In this document: in pieces, positions 52,959 through 61,536 of the stretch
Layout: each line of letters begins with the position of its first letter
Numbering within the stretch: the first letter of the stretch is position 1
Assembly: GCF_001274725.1 (NCBI RefSeq)
Contig: NZ_LGUF01000007.1
Span: 168,468 to 232,467 of the forward strand
Source: Sporosarcina globispora
Lineage (GTDB): Bacteria; Bacillota; Bacilli; Bacillales; Cytobacillaceae
DNA length: 64,000 nucleotides
Direction of reading: 5' to 3'
Position numbers and translations under genes: made by a program
The notes under the pieces: generated by a model
Seen by the model: the letters and a program-made list of their open reading frames with translations, nothing else
Told to the model about the DNA's origin: nothing
Databases searched by the model: none

Positions 52959-53114
52959 CTACTTAATTTCTCTTTTAAAAATACATTCTTCACTGACAAT
53001 GCCAACAAATTCCCAACCCTCATTGCCTAGCTCGTTGAGTATGTCTATACTCAATCCTCCAAACCACCCACTTATGGATGAAAGACTTTTCGTCATATAC
53101 TCGTACTTCTTCAC
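52959..53114 (-). CDS. DUF4177 small protein
   Basis: About 51 residues: KKYEYMTKSLSS, then LSIDILNELGNEGWEFVGIV and a final FKREIK. This is the DUF4177 pattern (KYEY...LNxLGxEGWELV...FKR). The GTG at 53114 lies 8 bp from GGAGG, better than the ATG at 53129. Function unknown; such proteins are common in mobile and accessory DNA. Confidence 0.65.
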   Translation of the reverse strand: MKKYEYMTKSLSSISGWFGGLSIDILNELGNEGWEFVGIVSEECIFKREIK

Positions 53115-53266
53115 TTTTACATCCTCCATTCCTTTCGCTATATGTGTCTGATCCGCATAAACTTCTTTCTCCTGGACAAACTATCAGGACGAGCAGGCCA
53201 ATCCTCCACATCCAAAAACTCCCTAGATGATTAGGTACTTGCTTGCCATTTAAATGGGGTGATACC

Positions 53267-53398
53267 ATGCTTCAATGGATTGATGAAAACACTTTAAAAA
53301 ATGTATATTTCGTCACACTTGGAGTTCCAAGTATATTGACTTTTCTTTGGCTCTTAGCAGTTGCTTTAACTTTTAGAGCTGAAAAAAAAGGGAAATGA
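53267..53398 (+). CDS. 43-residue single-span membrane peptide
   Basis: MLQWIDENTLKNVYFVTLGV then PSILTFLWLLAVALTFRAEKKGK, one membrane helix and a basic tail. A GGGGTG site is 7 bp before the ATG. Lies in the insertion. Function unknown. The open frame that follows on the + strand to 53628 has no ribosome site or family features and is not called. Confidence 0.5.
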   Translation: MLQWIDENTLKNVYFVTLGVPSILTFLWLLAVALTFRAEKKGK

Positions 53399-53709
53399 AG
53401 CTGATTGCTTATTTTGCTTCTCAACATTCTCAGCTTTTCATCTTTTCATCTTTTCTTCTGCTCTTTTTCCACGAGATAACCACTGCAACGATTTTGTTCT
53501 ATAAGCCGGAAAGCATATGTGAGCTGGCCCATGTCTGCCTCTGGTCTGCCGGGTTTTCTCCTATTAATTATAAATTCTTGTTTCATTATAGCTCCCCCTT
53601 CCATGAAAACTACTTTTATTGGAAGTAATTCTGCGGACTAGAACAGGTATCCTGTCACTAAGCCTTAATGACATACGAAATGTTTGATCATTTTCTACCT
53701 ATGTTGTTA

Positions 53710-53729
53710 AACAATCGTGCCCGATTGTT
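53710..53729. promoter_or_regulatory. Inverted repeat upstream of the peptidoglycan-binding gene
   Basis: AACAATCG-tgcc-CGATTGTT, perfect 8-bp arms, 24 bp before the ATG at 53753. It could be an operator or a leader hairpin. Confidence 0.4.
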
Positions 53730-53752
53730 GGAAACCGATTAATTTATGTCAA

Positions 53753-54325
53753 ATGAAATGGTTAGTAGCAATACACGCGATTGCGCTTGTGGTTGCGTCA
53801 CCTTCTTTTCAGACAGTAGCTGCCTCGGATAATGGATCGATTCAAATGTCAGAGTTACCGACTGAGCTTCCGCCCATTTTGGATGTAGCACCTGAACACC
53901 AGCCTACCTTGCAGCAAGGAAGTGAAGGTATAGAGGTTGAATTCGTTATAAACCATTTTGGTTTTGAAACCGAAGTGGATGGACTATTCGGAGCTCAAAC
54001 AGATGAACAAGTGCGCCAGTTCCAATCCGAGCACGGATTAGCTGTTGATGGAATTGTTGGTGTGGAGACATGGACTGTTATGTTCAATGAACACGAAGTA
54101 GTCATATTTCCAGTAGAACAAGCGATTACTTATGCAGAGGAAGCCCTAGATAATGATGATCTAGTGTTTAGTAGCGATGGTGTGCTTCATAAGGACTCGG
54201 ATGGGAACGTATTTTATTCTTTGAAAGCACAAAGTCAAGATTTAATTGATGATGGAGGTAGTGGCACGGTCGGATTCTATGATGTGTATCAAAATGGAGT
54301 TGTTGTGGAATCAGAGCCAAGATAG
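53753..54325 (+). CDS. Secreted peptidoglycan-binding domain protein
   Basis: 190 residues: signal peptide (KWLVAIHAIALVVASPSFQTVAA), a PG_binding_1 domain (~55-110: VDGLFGAQTDEQVRQFQSEHGLAVDGIVGVETW), then an acidic C-terminal domain of unknown fold (AEEALDNDDLVFSSDG ... SGTVGFYDVYQNGVV). The binding domain anchors it to the wall. No ribosome site precedes the ATG at 53753 or the GTG at 53717, so the 5' end may be damaged. A terminator follows at 54425. Confidence 0.75.
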   Translation: MKWLVAIHAIALVVASPSFQTVAASDNGSIQMSELPTELPPILDVAPEHQPTLQQGSEGIEVEFVINHFGFETEVDGLFGAQTDEQVRQFQSEHGLAVDGIVGVETWTVMFNEHEVVIFPVEQAITYAEEALDNDDLVFSSDGVLHKDSDGNVFYSLKAQSQDLIDDGGSGTVGFYDVYQNGVVVESEPR

Positions 54326-54424
54326 ACAATTGTTTTGTATGGAGTAAATTACTCAAAAAGTAAGTCCCTGGCTTATATCAGTCGGGACGGGTCTGGTGTA
54401 GGTGGCCGTTTTTCTGGAGTAACG

Positions 54425-54470
54425 AAAAAGCCCAATTTCTCAGCATTAAATTGAGAAATTGGGCTTTTTA
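54425..54470. terminator. Bidirectional terminator after the peptidoglycan-binding gene
   Basis: AAAAAGCCCAATTTCTCA and its complement TGAGAAATTGGGCTTTTT around a 9-nt loop; a long, perfect stem. Confidence 0.93.
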
Positions 54471-54693
54471 GCATTGCAATTTCTTTAAACGTTGTAATTC
54501 TGCGTTTTGCTGGTGGTACCCTGGTGGTACCCCTCATATGAGAACTGCTTTTTTTGAAGTAGATAAATATGAATGAAGAGCATTAAGGAATGGACAGCAG
54601 AGTATTGGAGATATTCCCCCTCTTTACTTATGGACATTTGCAAGTTTTATAGGTTAGATTTTCAGAAGAAAACACAATGAAGGTGGTGCAAGC

Positions 54694-54849
54694 ATGTACA
54701 CACAGCCAGGAACAATAGTAAAACACGCGACTTTGGACGCTATTTTGTTCGAAAGTGCCGGTTATGTGTCCATATCCCAACCATTGGAAATCGTAATACC
54801 ACCCATAAACATTTTCAATAATACGGTCCTTACATTTGTATTTGTATGA
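54694..54849 (+). pseudogene. 5' fragment of an unknown gene, cut at the insertion edge
   Basis: GAAGGTGGTG precedes an ATG encoding MYTQPGTIVKHATLDAILFE then SAGYVSIS. At 54780 the frame enters antisense ABC ATPase sequence and stops at 54849. Only the first ~29 codons look native. Family not recognised. Confidence 0.4.
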
Positions 54850-54950
54850 ACAGCTATGACCTCGCCCGCCGAGACCTCTAAACTAAATGGCGGAAACACA
54901 ACAGTATGCTCATCATGCTCTTCTAAATTTTTGATTTTTAAAATGGTCAC
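54781..54950 (-). pseudogene. N-terminal fragment of the split ABC ATPase
   Basis: A GTG at 54950 after AGGTGA starts MTILKIKNLEEHDEHTVVF, then FSLEVSAGEVIAVHTNTNVR (a degenerate Walker A) and LLKMFMGGITISNG, after which the sequence changes to the insertion. The degenerate P-loop resembles ABC ATPases fused to LytTR regulators. The continuation is at 52819. Confidence 0.7.
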
Positions 54951-55019
54951 TAAGATCACCTAATTAAATTAGATTCCTATACCAGGTAATTATAGCTCTG
55001 AATCCCATGTAAAAAATAG

Positions 55020-55053
55020 CTTTTCCTGGGAAATGATAGGGGTATTTGTCGAA
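55020..55053. repeat. Right copy of the flanking direct repeat
   Basis: CTTTTCCTGGGAAAT, then GGGGT and ATTTGTCG; compare 52385-52417. It lies between the gatB terminator and the ABC ATPase start. Confidence 0.55.
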
Positions 55054-55078
55054 TGAGGTTATTTTTTTAACAATAAAA

Positions 55079-55112
55079 GGGCATGAAACCGAATGATTTC
55101 ATACCCCAAGAA
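55079..55112 (-). terminator. Terminator of gatCAB
   Basis: Minus-strand GGGGTATGAAATCATTCGGTTTCATGCCC followed by TTTTATTG; stem GGGxATGAAA/TTTCATGCCC. Confidence 0.88.
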
Positions 55113-55117
55113 AAAAG

Positions 55118-56545
55118 CTATCTTTTCTGAATTTCCTGCTGCAATAATTTGTTAACAAGCGGCGGATTCGCCTGTCCTTTTGTGGCTTTCATAATCTGGC
55201 CGACCAGGAAGCCGATTGCCTTTTGCTTGCCATTTTTGAAATCCTCGATGGATTGCGGGTTCGCATCAAGCGTTTCACCGATAATCTTAAGAAGTGCACC
55301 TTCATCAGAAATCTGGACAAGGCCTTTCTCTTTAACGATTGTTTCTGGATCTCCGCCATTTTCAACCAGCTCTTTGAAGACTGTTTTGGCAATTTTGGAA
55401 GAGATGGTGCCGTTTTCGATCAGTTTAATCATTCCGGCAAGTCCCTCAGGTGTCAGAGATATATCGGTTAGCTCTTTTTGTTCAGCATTCAAGTAAGCTG
55501 ACAGCTCACCCATCACCCAGTTACTAGCCTGTTTGGCGTCAGCTCCTGCTTGGACAGCTGCTTCAAAGAAATCAGATGTTTCTTTAGTGACTGTCAGGAC
55601 AGCTGCATCATAAGCAGGCAGTCCAAGCTCTTCAATATAGCGATTCTTTCTTTGGTCCGGAAGCTCAGGGATTTCAGCACGGATGCGCTCTTTCCACTCT
55701 TCGTCAATATGGATATCAAGCAAATCAGGCTCAGGGAAATACCGATAATCATCCGAACCCTCTTTTACCCTCATTAGAATAGTCGTATTGGTTGCTTCAT
55801 CATAACGCAATGTTTCCTGCTGGATTGTACCGCCTGAACTTAGAATCTGCTCCTGTCGTATCTCCTCGTACTCCAGCCCTTTACGGACAAAGTTAAAGGA
55901 GTTCAGGTTCTTAAGCTCTGTCTTTGTGCCGAATTCCTCCTGGCCGACTGGACGAAGGGAAATATTCGCATCACAGCGGAGTGAGCCCTCTTCCATTTTA
56001 CAGTCGGAAACGCCTGTATACTGGATGATGGATTTCAATTTTTCCAGATATGCGTATGCTTCATTTGGCGTGCGTATATCCGGCTCAGATACAATCTCGA
56101 TCAACGGTGTACCCTGGCGGTTATAGTCTACAAGAGAATATCCTTTAGCATGAGACAGCTTCCCTGCATCTTCTTCAAGATGGATCCGCGTAATGCCGAT
56201 TTTTTTCTTATAGCCGTCGACTTCGATCTCAATCCAGCCATGCTCGCCAATCGGCTTATCGAATTGCGAAATCTGGTAGGCTTTTGGATTATCCGGGTAA
56301 AAATAATTCTTCCGGTCAAATTTCGTAACAGGTGCGATTTCACAATTCAATGCCATCGCAGCTTTCATTCCGAATTCAACTGCCTTTTTATTAATGACAG
56401 GAAGCACTCCAGGATAGCCCAGATCGACTACCGTTGTGTTGGAGTTTGGCTCAGCGCCAAAATGGTTTGGGCTTGCCGAAAATATTTTTGAATCTGTTTT
56501 TAGCTCAACGTGTACTTCAAGTCCGATAACCGTTTCGTATTTCAT
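55118..56545 (-). CDS. gatB: Asp/Glu-tRNA amidotransferase subunit B
   Basis: 475 residues. GatB activates Glu-tRNA-Gln or Asp-tRNA-Asn with ATP and adds ammonia supplied by GatA. Motifs: [13 protein letters not shown] at the start, the metal and tRNA-binding [47 protein letters not shown], and a YqeY-like helical tail ([19 protein letters not shown]). TAAGGGGGG precedes the ATG. Last gene of gatCAB. Confidence 0.97.
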   Translation of the reverse strand: MKYETVIGLEVHVELKTDSKIFSASPNHFGAEPNSNTTVVDLGYPGVLPVINKKAVEFGMKAAMALNCEIAPVTKFDRKNYFYPDNPKAYQISQFDKPIGEHGWIEIEVDGYKKKIGITRIHLEEDAGKLSHAKGYSLVDYNRQGTPLIEIVSEPDIRTPNEAYAYLEKLKSIIQYTGVSDCKMEEGSLRCDANISLRPVGQEEFGTKTELKNLNSFNFVRKGLEYEEIRQEQILSSGGTIQQETLRYDEATNTTILMRVKEGSDDYRYFPEPDLLDIHIDEEWKERIRAEIPELPDQRKNRYIEELGLPAYDAAVLTVTKETSDFFEAAVQAGADAKQASNWVMGELSAYLNAEQKELTDISLTPEGLAGMIKLIENGTISSKIAKTVFKELVENGGDPETIVKEKGLVQISDEGALLKIIGETLDANPQSIEDFKNGKQKAIGFLVGQIMKATKGQANPPLVNKLLQQEIQKR

Positions 56546-56557
56546 GAATTTCCCCCC

Positions 56558-58015
56558 TTACAGTCCCGGTTTTTGCTTATGGAATTCTGTTGCCTGTTCA
56601 AAAGCATGCGCTACGCGGTAAACCGTGCTTTCATCAAAATGCTTTCCGATAATCTGAAGGCCAAGCGGCAATCCATCCGAGAATCCGCAAGGTACGCTGA
56701 TTCCAGGCACGCCGGCAAGGTTAACTGGAATTGTCAGAATATCATTCGCATACATAGTCAGCGGATCAGACGTATTTTCACCAATCTTAAAGGCAGGAGT
56801 TGGTGCTGTCGGTCCAATAATGACATCATATTTTTCAAAAACATTTTCAAAGTCTTGTTTAATCAGTGTACGCACCTTTTGTGCTTTTTTATAGTAAGCA
56901 TCATAGTAGCCTGAGCTTAAGGCAAATGTTCCAAGCATGATGCGGCGTTTCACTTCATCACCGAAGCCTTCTGCACGCGTCTTTTTGTATAAATCGATTA
57001 GATTCTCTGGATCCGGCGTTCTATAGCCATAGCGCACGCCATCAAAGCGAGCCAGGTTTGCCGATGCCTCAGAGGAAGACAGCAGATAATACGTTGCCAG
57101 TGCATATTTGGAATGAGGCAGGGAAACTTCCTCCCATGTTGCCCCAAGTTTCCCCAACACCTTTAGGGCATCCAGTACTGACTGGCGCACCTCTTCATTT
57201 ACACCTTCAGCCAAATACTCCTTCGGCACCGCGATTCTTAGGCCTTTTACATCTCCAGTCAAGCTTTCAGCATAGCTCGGGACATCTACATTTGCTGAAG
57301 TAGAATCCATTGGATCCACACCTGAAATTGCCTGAAGCAGGTATGCATTATCTTCAACTGTGCGGGTAATCGGTCCGATTTGATCCAAAGATGAGGCAAA
57401 TGCGATCAGTCCGAATCGTGATACTCTTCCATATGTAGGCTTTAACCCCACAACTCCGCAGTACGAAGCCGGCTGTCTAATTGAGCCGCCTGTGTCCGAT
57501 CCAAGAGAAAATAAAACTTCCCCAGCTGCAACAGAAGCAGCAGAACCGCCAGAAGATCCGCCAGGAACCCTTTCTAAATTCCAAGGATTTCGGGTTACTT
57601 GAAAGCCTGAATTTTCATTAGATGAACCCATTGCAAACTCATCCATGTTCAGTTTACCGATTGTAATGGTTTCAGCATTATGTAACTTGGAAGCAACAGT
57701 CGCATCATAAATTGGATCAAAATTTTCAAGGATTTTACTCGCACTGGTTGTGCGGAGCCCCTTTGTGACGATGTTATCCTTTACGCCGATCGGCATACCG
57801 AACAGCAAGCCTTTAGCTTCGTCCGTTCCGATTTTTTCATCCATTTTTTTTGCTGCTTGACGGGCTCTCTCTTCATCAAGCGTCAAGAAAGCCTGTACTT
57901 TATCTTCTACTTCACCGATTCGCTTGTACGATTCGCTGACAAGATCGGTAACCGTGATTTCTTTTTTATGTAAAAGCTGATGAAGCTCCGATACCTTATG
58001 ATCAAATAAACTCAT
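56558..58015 (-). CDS. gatA: Asp/Glu-tRNA amidotransferase subunit A
   Basis: 485 residues of the amidase-signature family; generates ammonia from glutamine. The Ser-cisSer-Lys triad lies in [10 protein letters not shown] (Lys) and [17 protein letters not shown] / [18 protein letters not shown] (Ser residues). The start at 58015 (MSLFDHK) has GGGAGGGG upstream; the longer frame overlaps gatC. 12 bp from gatB. Confidence 0.97.
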   Translation of the reverse strand: MSLFDHKVSELHQLLHKKEITVTDLVSESYKRIGEVEDKVQAFLTLDEERARQAAKKMDEKIGTDEAKGLLFGMPIGVKDNIVTKGLRTTSASKILENFDPIYDATVASKLHNAETITIGKLNMDEFAMGSSNENSGFQVTRNPWNLERVPGGSSGGSAASVAAGEVLFSLGSDTGGSIRQPASYCGVVGLKPTYGRVSRFGLIAFASSLDQIGPITRTVEDNAYLLQAISGVDPMDSTSANVDVPSYAESLTGDVKGLRIAVPKEYLAEGVNEEVRQSVLDALKVLGKLGATWEEVSLPHSKYALATYYLLSSSEASANLARFDGVRYGYRTPDPENLIDLYKKTRAEGFGDEVKRRIMLGTFALSSGYYDAYYKKAQKVRTLIKQDFENVFEKYDVIIGPTAPTPAFKIGENTSDPLTMYANDILTIPVNLAGVPGISVPCGFSDGLPLGLQIIGKHFDESTVYRVAHAFEQATEFHKQKPGL

Positions 58016-58028
58016 CACTTTCCCCTCC

Positions 58029-58319
58029 CTATTCAATAATAGACGGCACTTTTATGTAGCCATCCTGATGTTCCGGCGCGTTTTTCAGAACCTCATCCTG
58101 TGGCAGCCCTTTATTCGCCTTATCTTCTCTCATTACATTTTTCATATCAAGAACATGGGATGTTGGTTCAACATTATCTGCATCAAGCTCATTCAGCAGC
58201 TCCGCAAACGAAATCATTTTGTCCAGCTGTTCCGTATAAGCTACAGCTTCTTCCTCAGTCATTGCAAGTCTTGCCAAATGTGCAACATGCTTAACCTGAT
58301 CTATTGAAATTCTCGACAT
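58029..58319 (-). CDS. gatC: Asp/Glu-tRNA amidotransferase subunit C
   Basis: 96 residues, the usual length. [21 protein letters not shown] and the C-terminal [23 protein letters not shown] are typical; GatC wraps the GatA-GatB interface. The start at 58319 has GGAGGTGG upstream. First gene of the operon; 13 bp from gatA. Confidence 0.95.
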   Translation of the reverse strand: MSRISIDQVKHVAHLARLAMTEEEAVAYTEQLDKMISFAELLNELDADNVEPTSHVLDMKNVMREDKANKGLPQDEVLKNAPEHQDGYIKVPSIIE

Positions 58320-58541
58320 TAATGCCACCTCCAAAATTTGAATACTGACAATGCACAATTATTATGATCATACCAAACTTTCGCGCGTTAAAGCAATATG
58401 CGCGAACGGGCTGGGTCAGCAATCTTCTGCTTATTTTAACATGAGTTGAATGAATTGTGTGTTTGGTTCTCTTTTTAGAGGATAAATGAAAAGCGAAACC
58501 GAATAAACGGGGATGTGATATTTACTACAGGAGGTGCTATT

Positions 58542-58898
58542 ATGGAATTTTTCCGATTTGATTTGGATGGAAGCAGGGAAATTACTCAATACAACAGCCG
58601 CAATGCCAGCATAAGTCCGATTATAAGGAACAAAACAGCTACAATTGGGTGTATCCATCTTAAGGATAATAGTGTTTTAGGCATGCATCCGGCGACTTGC
58701 CCGCAGTTATTTCTCATCGTTGACGGCGAAGGCTGGGTTAAAACAGCTGGCGGTGAGCAAGTTGCAGTCCAAAAAGGAACCGCTGTTTATTGGTCTGAAG
58801 GCGAGACACATGAATCAGGTTCTTACCTTGGCATGACTGCAATTGTGATCGAAGGTCCTGATTTGGATCCGCATACTTACCTGAAGCCTTTAGAATAG
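58542..58898 (+). CDS. Cupin-fold protein
   Basis: 118 residues. A cupin barrel: LGMHPATCPQLFLIVDGEGWVKTAGG (motif 1 without the full His pair) and GTAVYWSEGETHESGS (motif 2 with Glu/His). Possibly metal-binding; role unknown. The ATG at 58542 has CAGGAGGTG upstream. Monocistronic. Confidence 0.82.
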   Translation: MEFFRFDLDGSREITQYNSRNASISPIIRNKTATIGCIHLKDNSVLGMHPATCPQLFLIVDGEGWVKTAGGEQVAVQKGTAVYWSEGETHESGSYLGMTAIVIEGPDLDPHTYLKPLE

Positions 58899-58937
58899 AA
58901 GACAGAACAGTTAGCATTATTCTGATACTTGCCCGAA

Positions 58938-58966
58938 AAAAATGGAGCAGCGCCGAAGACGCTGCT
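58938..58966 (-). terminator. Terminator of the yueI-like gene
   Basis: Minus-strand TGAGCAGCG-tcttcgg-CGCTGCTCCATTTTTTT. Confidence 0.88.
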
Positions 58967-59421
58967 CATTTCCGCTTGAATAGTTTGGCAAAAATGCCGC
59001 TCTTTTTTTCTTTTTTTTCTTCTGTCTTGATTGTTTTTCTCTCCACAAAAATTTCCGGCCTATCAATCGCATAGTCATAGGCAAGAACCAGCCCGATCTC
59101 TGAATTATGTTCTTTGTTGGTGACGATCGTATATTCAACTCTATACTTTGAAGCAAGCTTTATATATTTTGATAAATAAGAGTAGCTCATATTTCCATTC
59201 AGATAAAGATGAGCCTTGCTGTTAGCTTTAATTGCCTCTTCCACCTGCGGATAGATTCCATCTTCCCTCATCTGCGGCTGCTTCAAGGCAATGATAACCC
59301 TCTCCCGAAGCGAGCCAAGAAATTTTCGGCGCTCATCAGGCTTTGTCTGTTTTTGTCCATGAATCCCCTGTTGAAGATAATCATCTATATTTTCAGCCAA
59401 TTGTACATCCTCCGTCCTCAT
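58966..59421 (-). CDS. yueI: YueI-family protein (DUF1694)
   Basis: 151 residues. The DUF1694 signature is clear: LGSLRERVIIALKQPQMRE, then AHLYLNGNMSYSYLSKYIKLA and FTIV-like YTIVTNKEHNSEIGLVLAYDYAID. A Lys-rich tail ends KLFKRK. Function unknown. In B. subtilis yueI is next to pncA (yueJ); here pncA is 4 kb away with aceA and putP in between. Confidence 0.9.
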   Translation of the reverse strand: MRTEDVQLAENIDDYLQQGIHGQKQTKPDERRKFLGSLRERVIIALKQPQMREDGIYPQVEEAIKANSKAHLYLNGNMSYSYLSKYIKLASKYRVEYTIVTNKEHNSEIGLVLAYDYAIDRPEIFVERKTIKTEEKKEKKSGIFAKLFKRK

Positions 59422-59526
59422 ATGACCTCTATGCTTTCATTGTATTCAGTAATATGCCCTATTTCAAATTTTGCCTATATAATTTGTATGTTTGTGCATA
59501 GTGAGCTGTGCTTGTCTTTAAAGCAA

Positions 59527-59557
59527 AAAAATACCTCCCTTCCATGGAAGAGAGGTT
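59527..59557 (-). terminator. Terminator of aceA
   Basis: Minus-strand AACCTCTCTTCC-atggaa-GGGAGGTATTTTTTT. Confidence 0.85.
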
Positions 59558-59608
59558 CAAAATAGGAGAATATACAGGTAAAAAAAATCAAGTTACATAC
59601 CGGTAAAA

Positions 59609-60898
59609 CTAAGCTTCCTGCTTTTCAGTGAACTGTTCTTCCTCAGTTGAGCCCTTCAAAGCAGTTGTCGAGGAAGTCCCGCCAGTGATGACCATTGACA
59701 CCTGATCGAAATAGCCGGTACCAACTTCACGCTGATGTCTTGTCGCCGTGTAGCCATGTATTTCGCTGGCAAACTCGGCCTGCTGCAGTTCCGAGTAGGC
59801 AGCCATTCCGCGGTCTTTATAGCCGCGAGCCAATTCAAACATGCTATGGTTTAGCGCATGGAATCCTGCCAAAGTAACAAACTGGAACTTATAGCCCATT
59901 TTTCCGAGCTCAACCTGGAATTTAGCAATCGTATCGTCATCAAGTTTTTTCTTCCAATTAAATGAAGGAGAGCAGTTATACGCTAACAGCTTGCCAGGAA
60001 ATTTTTCATGAATTGCTTCTGCAAAACATCTCGCTTCATCAAGATCCGGCTCCGAAGTTTCACACCATACCAAGTCTGCATATGGAGCATACGCCAATCC
60101 CCGAGCAATCGCTTGGTCAAGTCCTGCTTTTGTGCGGAAGAAACCTTCTGGTGTGCGTTCCCCGGTAATGAAAGGTGCATCATAAGGGTCTACATCGCTG
60201 GTAATCAAGTCTGCAGCGTTGGCATCAGTACGTGCGACAATTACAGTCGGCACACCCATAACGTCCGCTGCCAATCTTGCAGAAATTAAATTCTTAACAG
60301 CAGTCTGGGTTGGCAGCAATACCTTTCCGCCAAGATGTCCGCATTTTTTCTCAGAAGAAAGCTGGTCCTCAAAGTGTACTCCTCCGGCACCTGATTCAAT
60401 CATGCCTTTCATAAGCTCAAAAACATTAAGCTGGCCGCCGAAGCCTGCCTCGGCATCCGCTACAATCGGAGCAAACCAGTCAATGGAATGATCGCCTTCC
60501 ATATGATGAATCTGGTCAGCACGCTGAAGTGCCTGATTAATTCTTTTTACAACACTCGGAACACTGTTGGCCGGATACAAGCTTTGGTCCGGGTACATAT
60601 TTCCGGACAGGTTCGCATCAGCAGCAACCTGCCAGCCGCTTAAGTAAATGGCCTTCAGCCCAGCCTTCACCTGCTGGACAGCCTGATTTCCCGTTAACGC
60701 CCCTAGTGCATTGACGAAGTCTTCTTCATTGACAAGCTTCCATAGTTTCTCAGCACCACGGCTCGCTAATGTATGTTCAATATCAATTGACCCTCTTAAT
60801 TTGATGACATCCTCAGCCGTATACGGTCTTTCTACTCCATTCCATCGTTCATCCATTTCCCAGCTTTCCTGCAATTGACGCACTCTTTCATCTGCCAT
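59609..60898 (-). CDS. aceA: Isocitrate lyase
   Basis: Splits isocitrate to glyoxylate and succinate, first step of the glyoxylate shunt for growth on acetate or fatty acids. 429 residues: [31 protein letters not shown] with metal Asp, the catalytic [10 protein letters not shown] loop (Cys), [14 protein letters not shown], and the [14 protein letters not shown] segment. The start at 60898 (MADERVRQL) follows AGGAGG; the longer frame runs into the promoter. No malate synthase gene is in the window. Confidence 0.97.
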   Translation of the reverse strand: MADERVRQLQESWEMDERWNGVERPYTAEDVIKLRGSIDIEHTLASRGAEKLWKLVNEEDFVNALGALTGNQAVQQVKAGLKAIYLSGWQVAADANLSGNMYPDQSLYPANSVPSVVKRINQALQRADQIHHMEGDHSIDWFAPIVADAEAGFGGQLNVFELMKGMIESGAGGVHFEDQLSSEKKCGHLGGKVLLPTQTAVKNLISARLAADVMGVPTVIVARTDANAADLITSDVDPYDAPFITGERTPEGFFRTKAGLDQAIARGLAYAPYADLVWCETSEPDLDEARCFAEAIHEKFPGKLLAYNCSPSFNWKKKLDDDTIAKFQVELGKMGYKFQFVTLAGFHALNHSMFELARGYKDRGMAAYSELQQAEFASEIHGYTATRHQREVGTGYFDQVSMVITGGTSSTTALKGSTEEEQFTEKQEA

Positions 60899-61431
60899 TT
60901 GATTAAATCCTCCTTTTAATTTAGAAAAAATCATCATTTCAGCAAACTCCCAGATGTGATTCACTTCTGTACCATAACAGAAAGAAAAAAATAAACTGTT
61001 ATAATATTTATCTAAGTTGTTATAAAACAATTAATTATCTATGTTTTGTATTATATAACAGTAAATTCATAATGGGAACCCCTTTTTTTGAAAATTTTCA
61101 AAATTTACCGCTAATTATTCACTTAGATCAATAGAAATGCTGCTTTTGGCAACTTAATTTTATTAATTTGAATGTATAGATATGTTGATATATGTGATAT
61201 AACAGCAAACCAATGCGAAATTATGAATTTTTATACATTTATATATTTATAGCTTATTAGATTTTTTGTCCCTCAATCTTTATTATGTTATGATAATAAA
61301 CGTCTTTTCAAAGTGGATGTTTCCCCAGGCTAATTTTCCCACAAACAAAAAAACTGCATGTTACTGTATAAAAGGAACTTTATTCAGGTTGGTTTTAATG
61401 GGGAAAATAATAGAAAAACGGAGGTGAACAC
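60899..61431. other. Divergent promoter region between aceA and the putP unit
   Basis: 530 bp, very AT-rich. On the aceA side TGTTATAATATT, TTGTTATAAAACAA and TATATAACAG repeat a TGTTATA word and may form regulatory dyads. At 61087-61105 TTTTGAAAATTTTCAAAA is a perfect palindrome resembling a CodY box with about three mismatches. No gene is visible. Confidence 0.4.
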
Positions 61432-61530
61432 ATGGATTTCACTATGGCGACCTGGTTTTGGCTTCTAATTCCAATGCCATTATTGATCGTTCTATCAGGC
61501 ATCTCTTATTTAATTGAAAGGAGAGGATAA
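61432..61530 (+). CDS. Symporter small accessory protein
   Basis: 32 residues: MDFTMATWFWLLIPMPLLIV then LSGISYLIERRG, a single membrane helix. A perfect GGAGGTG is 6 bp upstream and the gene is 6 bp from putP. Short membrane peptides immediately before Na+/solute symporter genes are a recurrent feature in Bacilli; this one fits that pattern. It probably stabilises or assists the transporter (inference). Confidence 0.8.
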   Translation: MDFTMATWFWLLIPMPLLIVLSGISYLIERRG

Positions 61531-61536
61531 AAAAGT

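Larger units (their letters stand above)
52820..54780. mobile_element. About 1.96-kb insertion splitting the ABC ATPase gene
   Basis: The two ABC ATPase pieces read continuously when this segment is removed: ...GGITISNG joined to EISVNEISAAMDKRKF.... The segment has no transposase, no obvious terminal inverted repeats and no clear target duplication. It carries a 36-residue ORF, a DUF4177 gene, a 43-residue membrane peptide, a secreted peptidoglycan-binding protein gene and the beginning of another ORF cut at its right edge. Whether it moved as a unit or arose by recombination is unknown. Confidence 0.65.

Noticed and set aside
53395..53628. Rightward 77-residue open frame after the 43-residue peptide
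   Set aside because: The ATG overlaps the previous stop but has no independent ribosome site, and the sequence is not protein-like beyond general hydrophobicity.
54500..54560. GGTGGTACC motifs as a T-box antiterminator
   Set aside because: The words occur as a direct repeat without the conserved flanks, no specifier stem is visible and no aminoacyl-tRNA or amino-acid gene follows.
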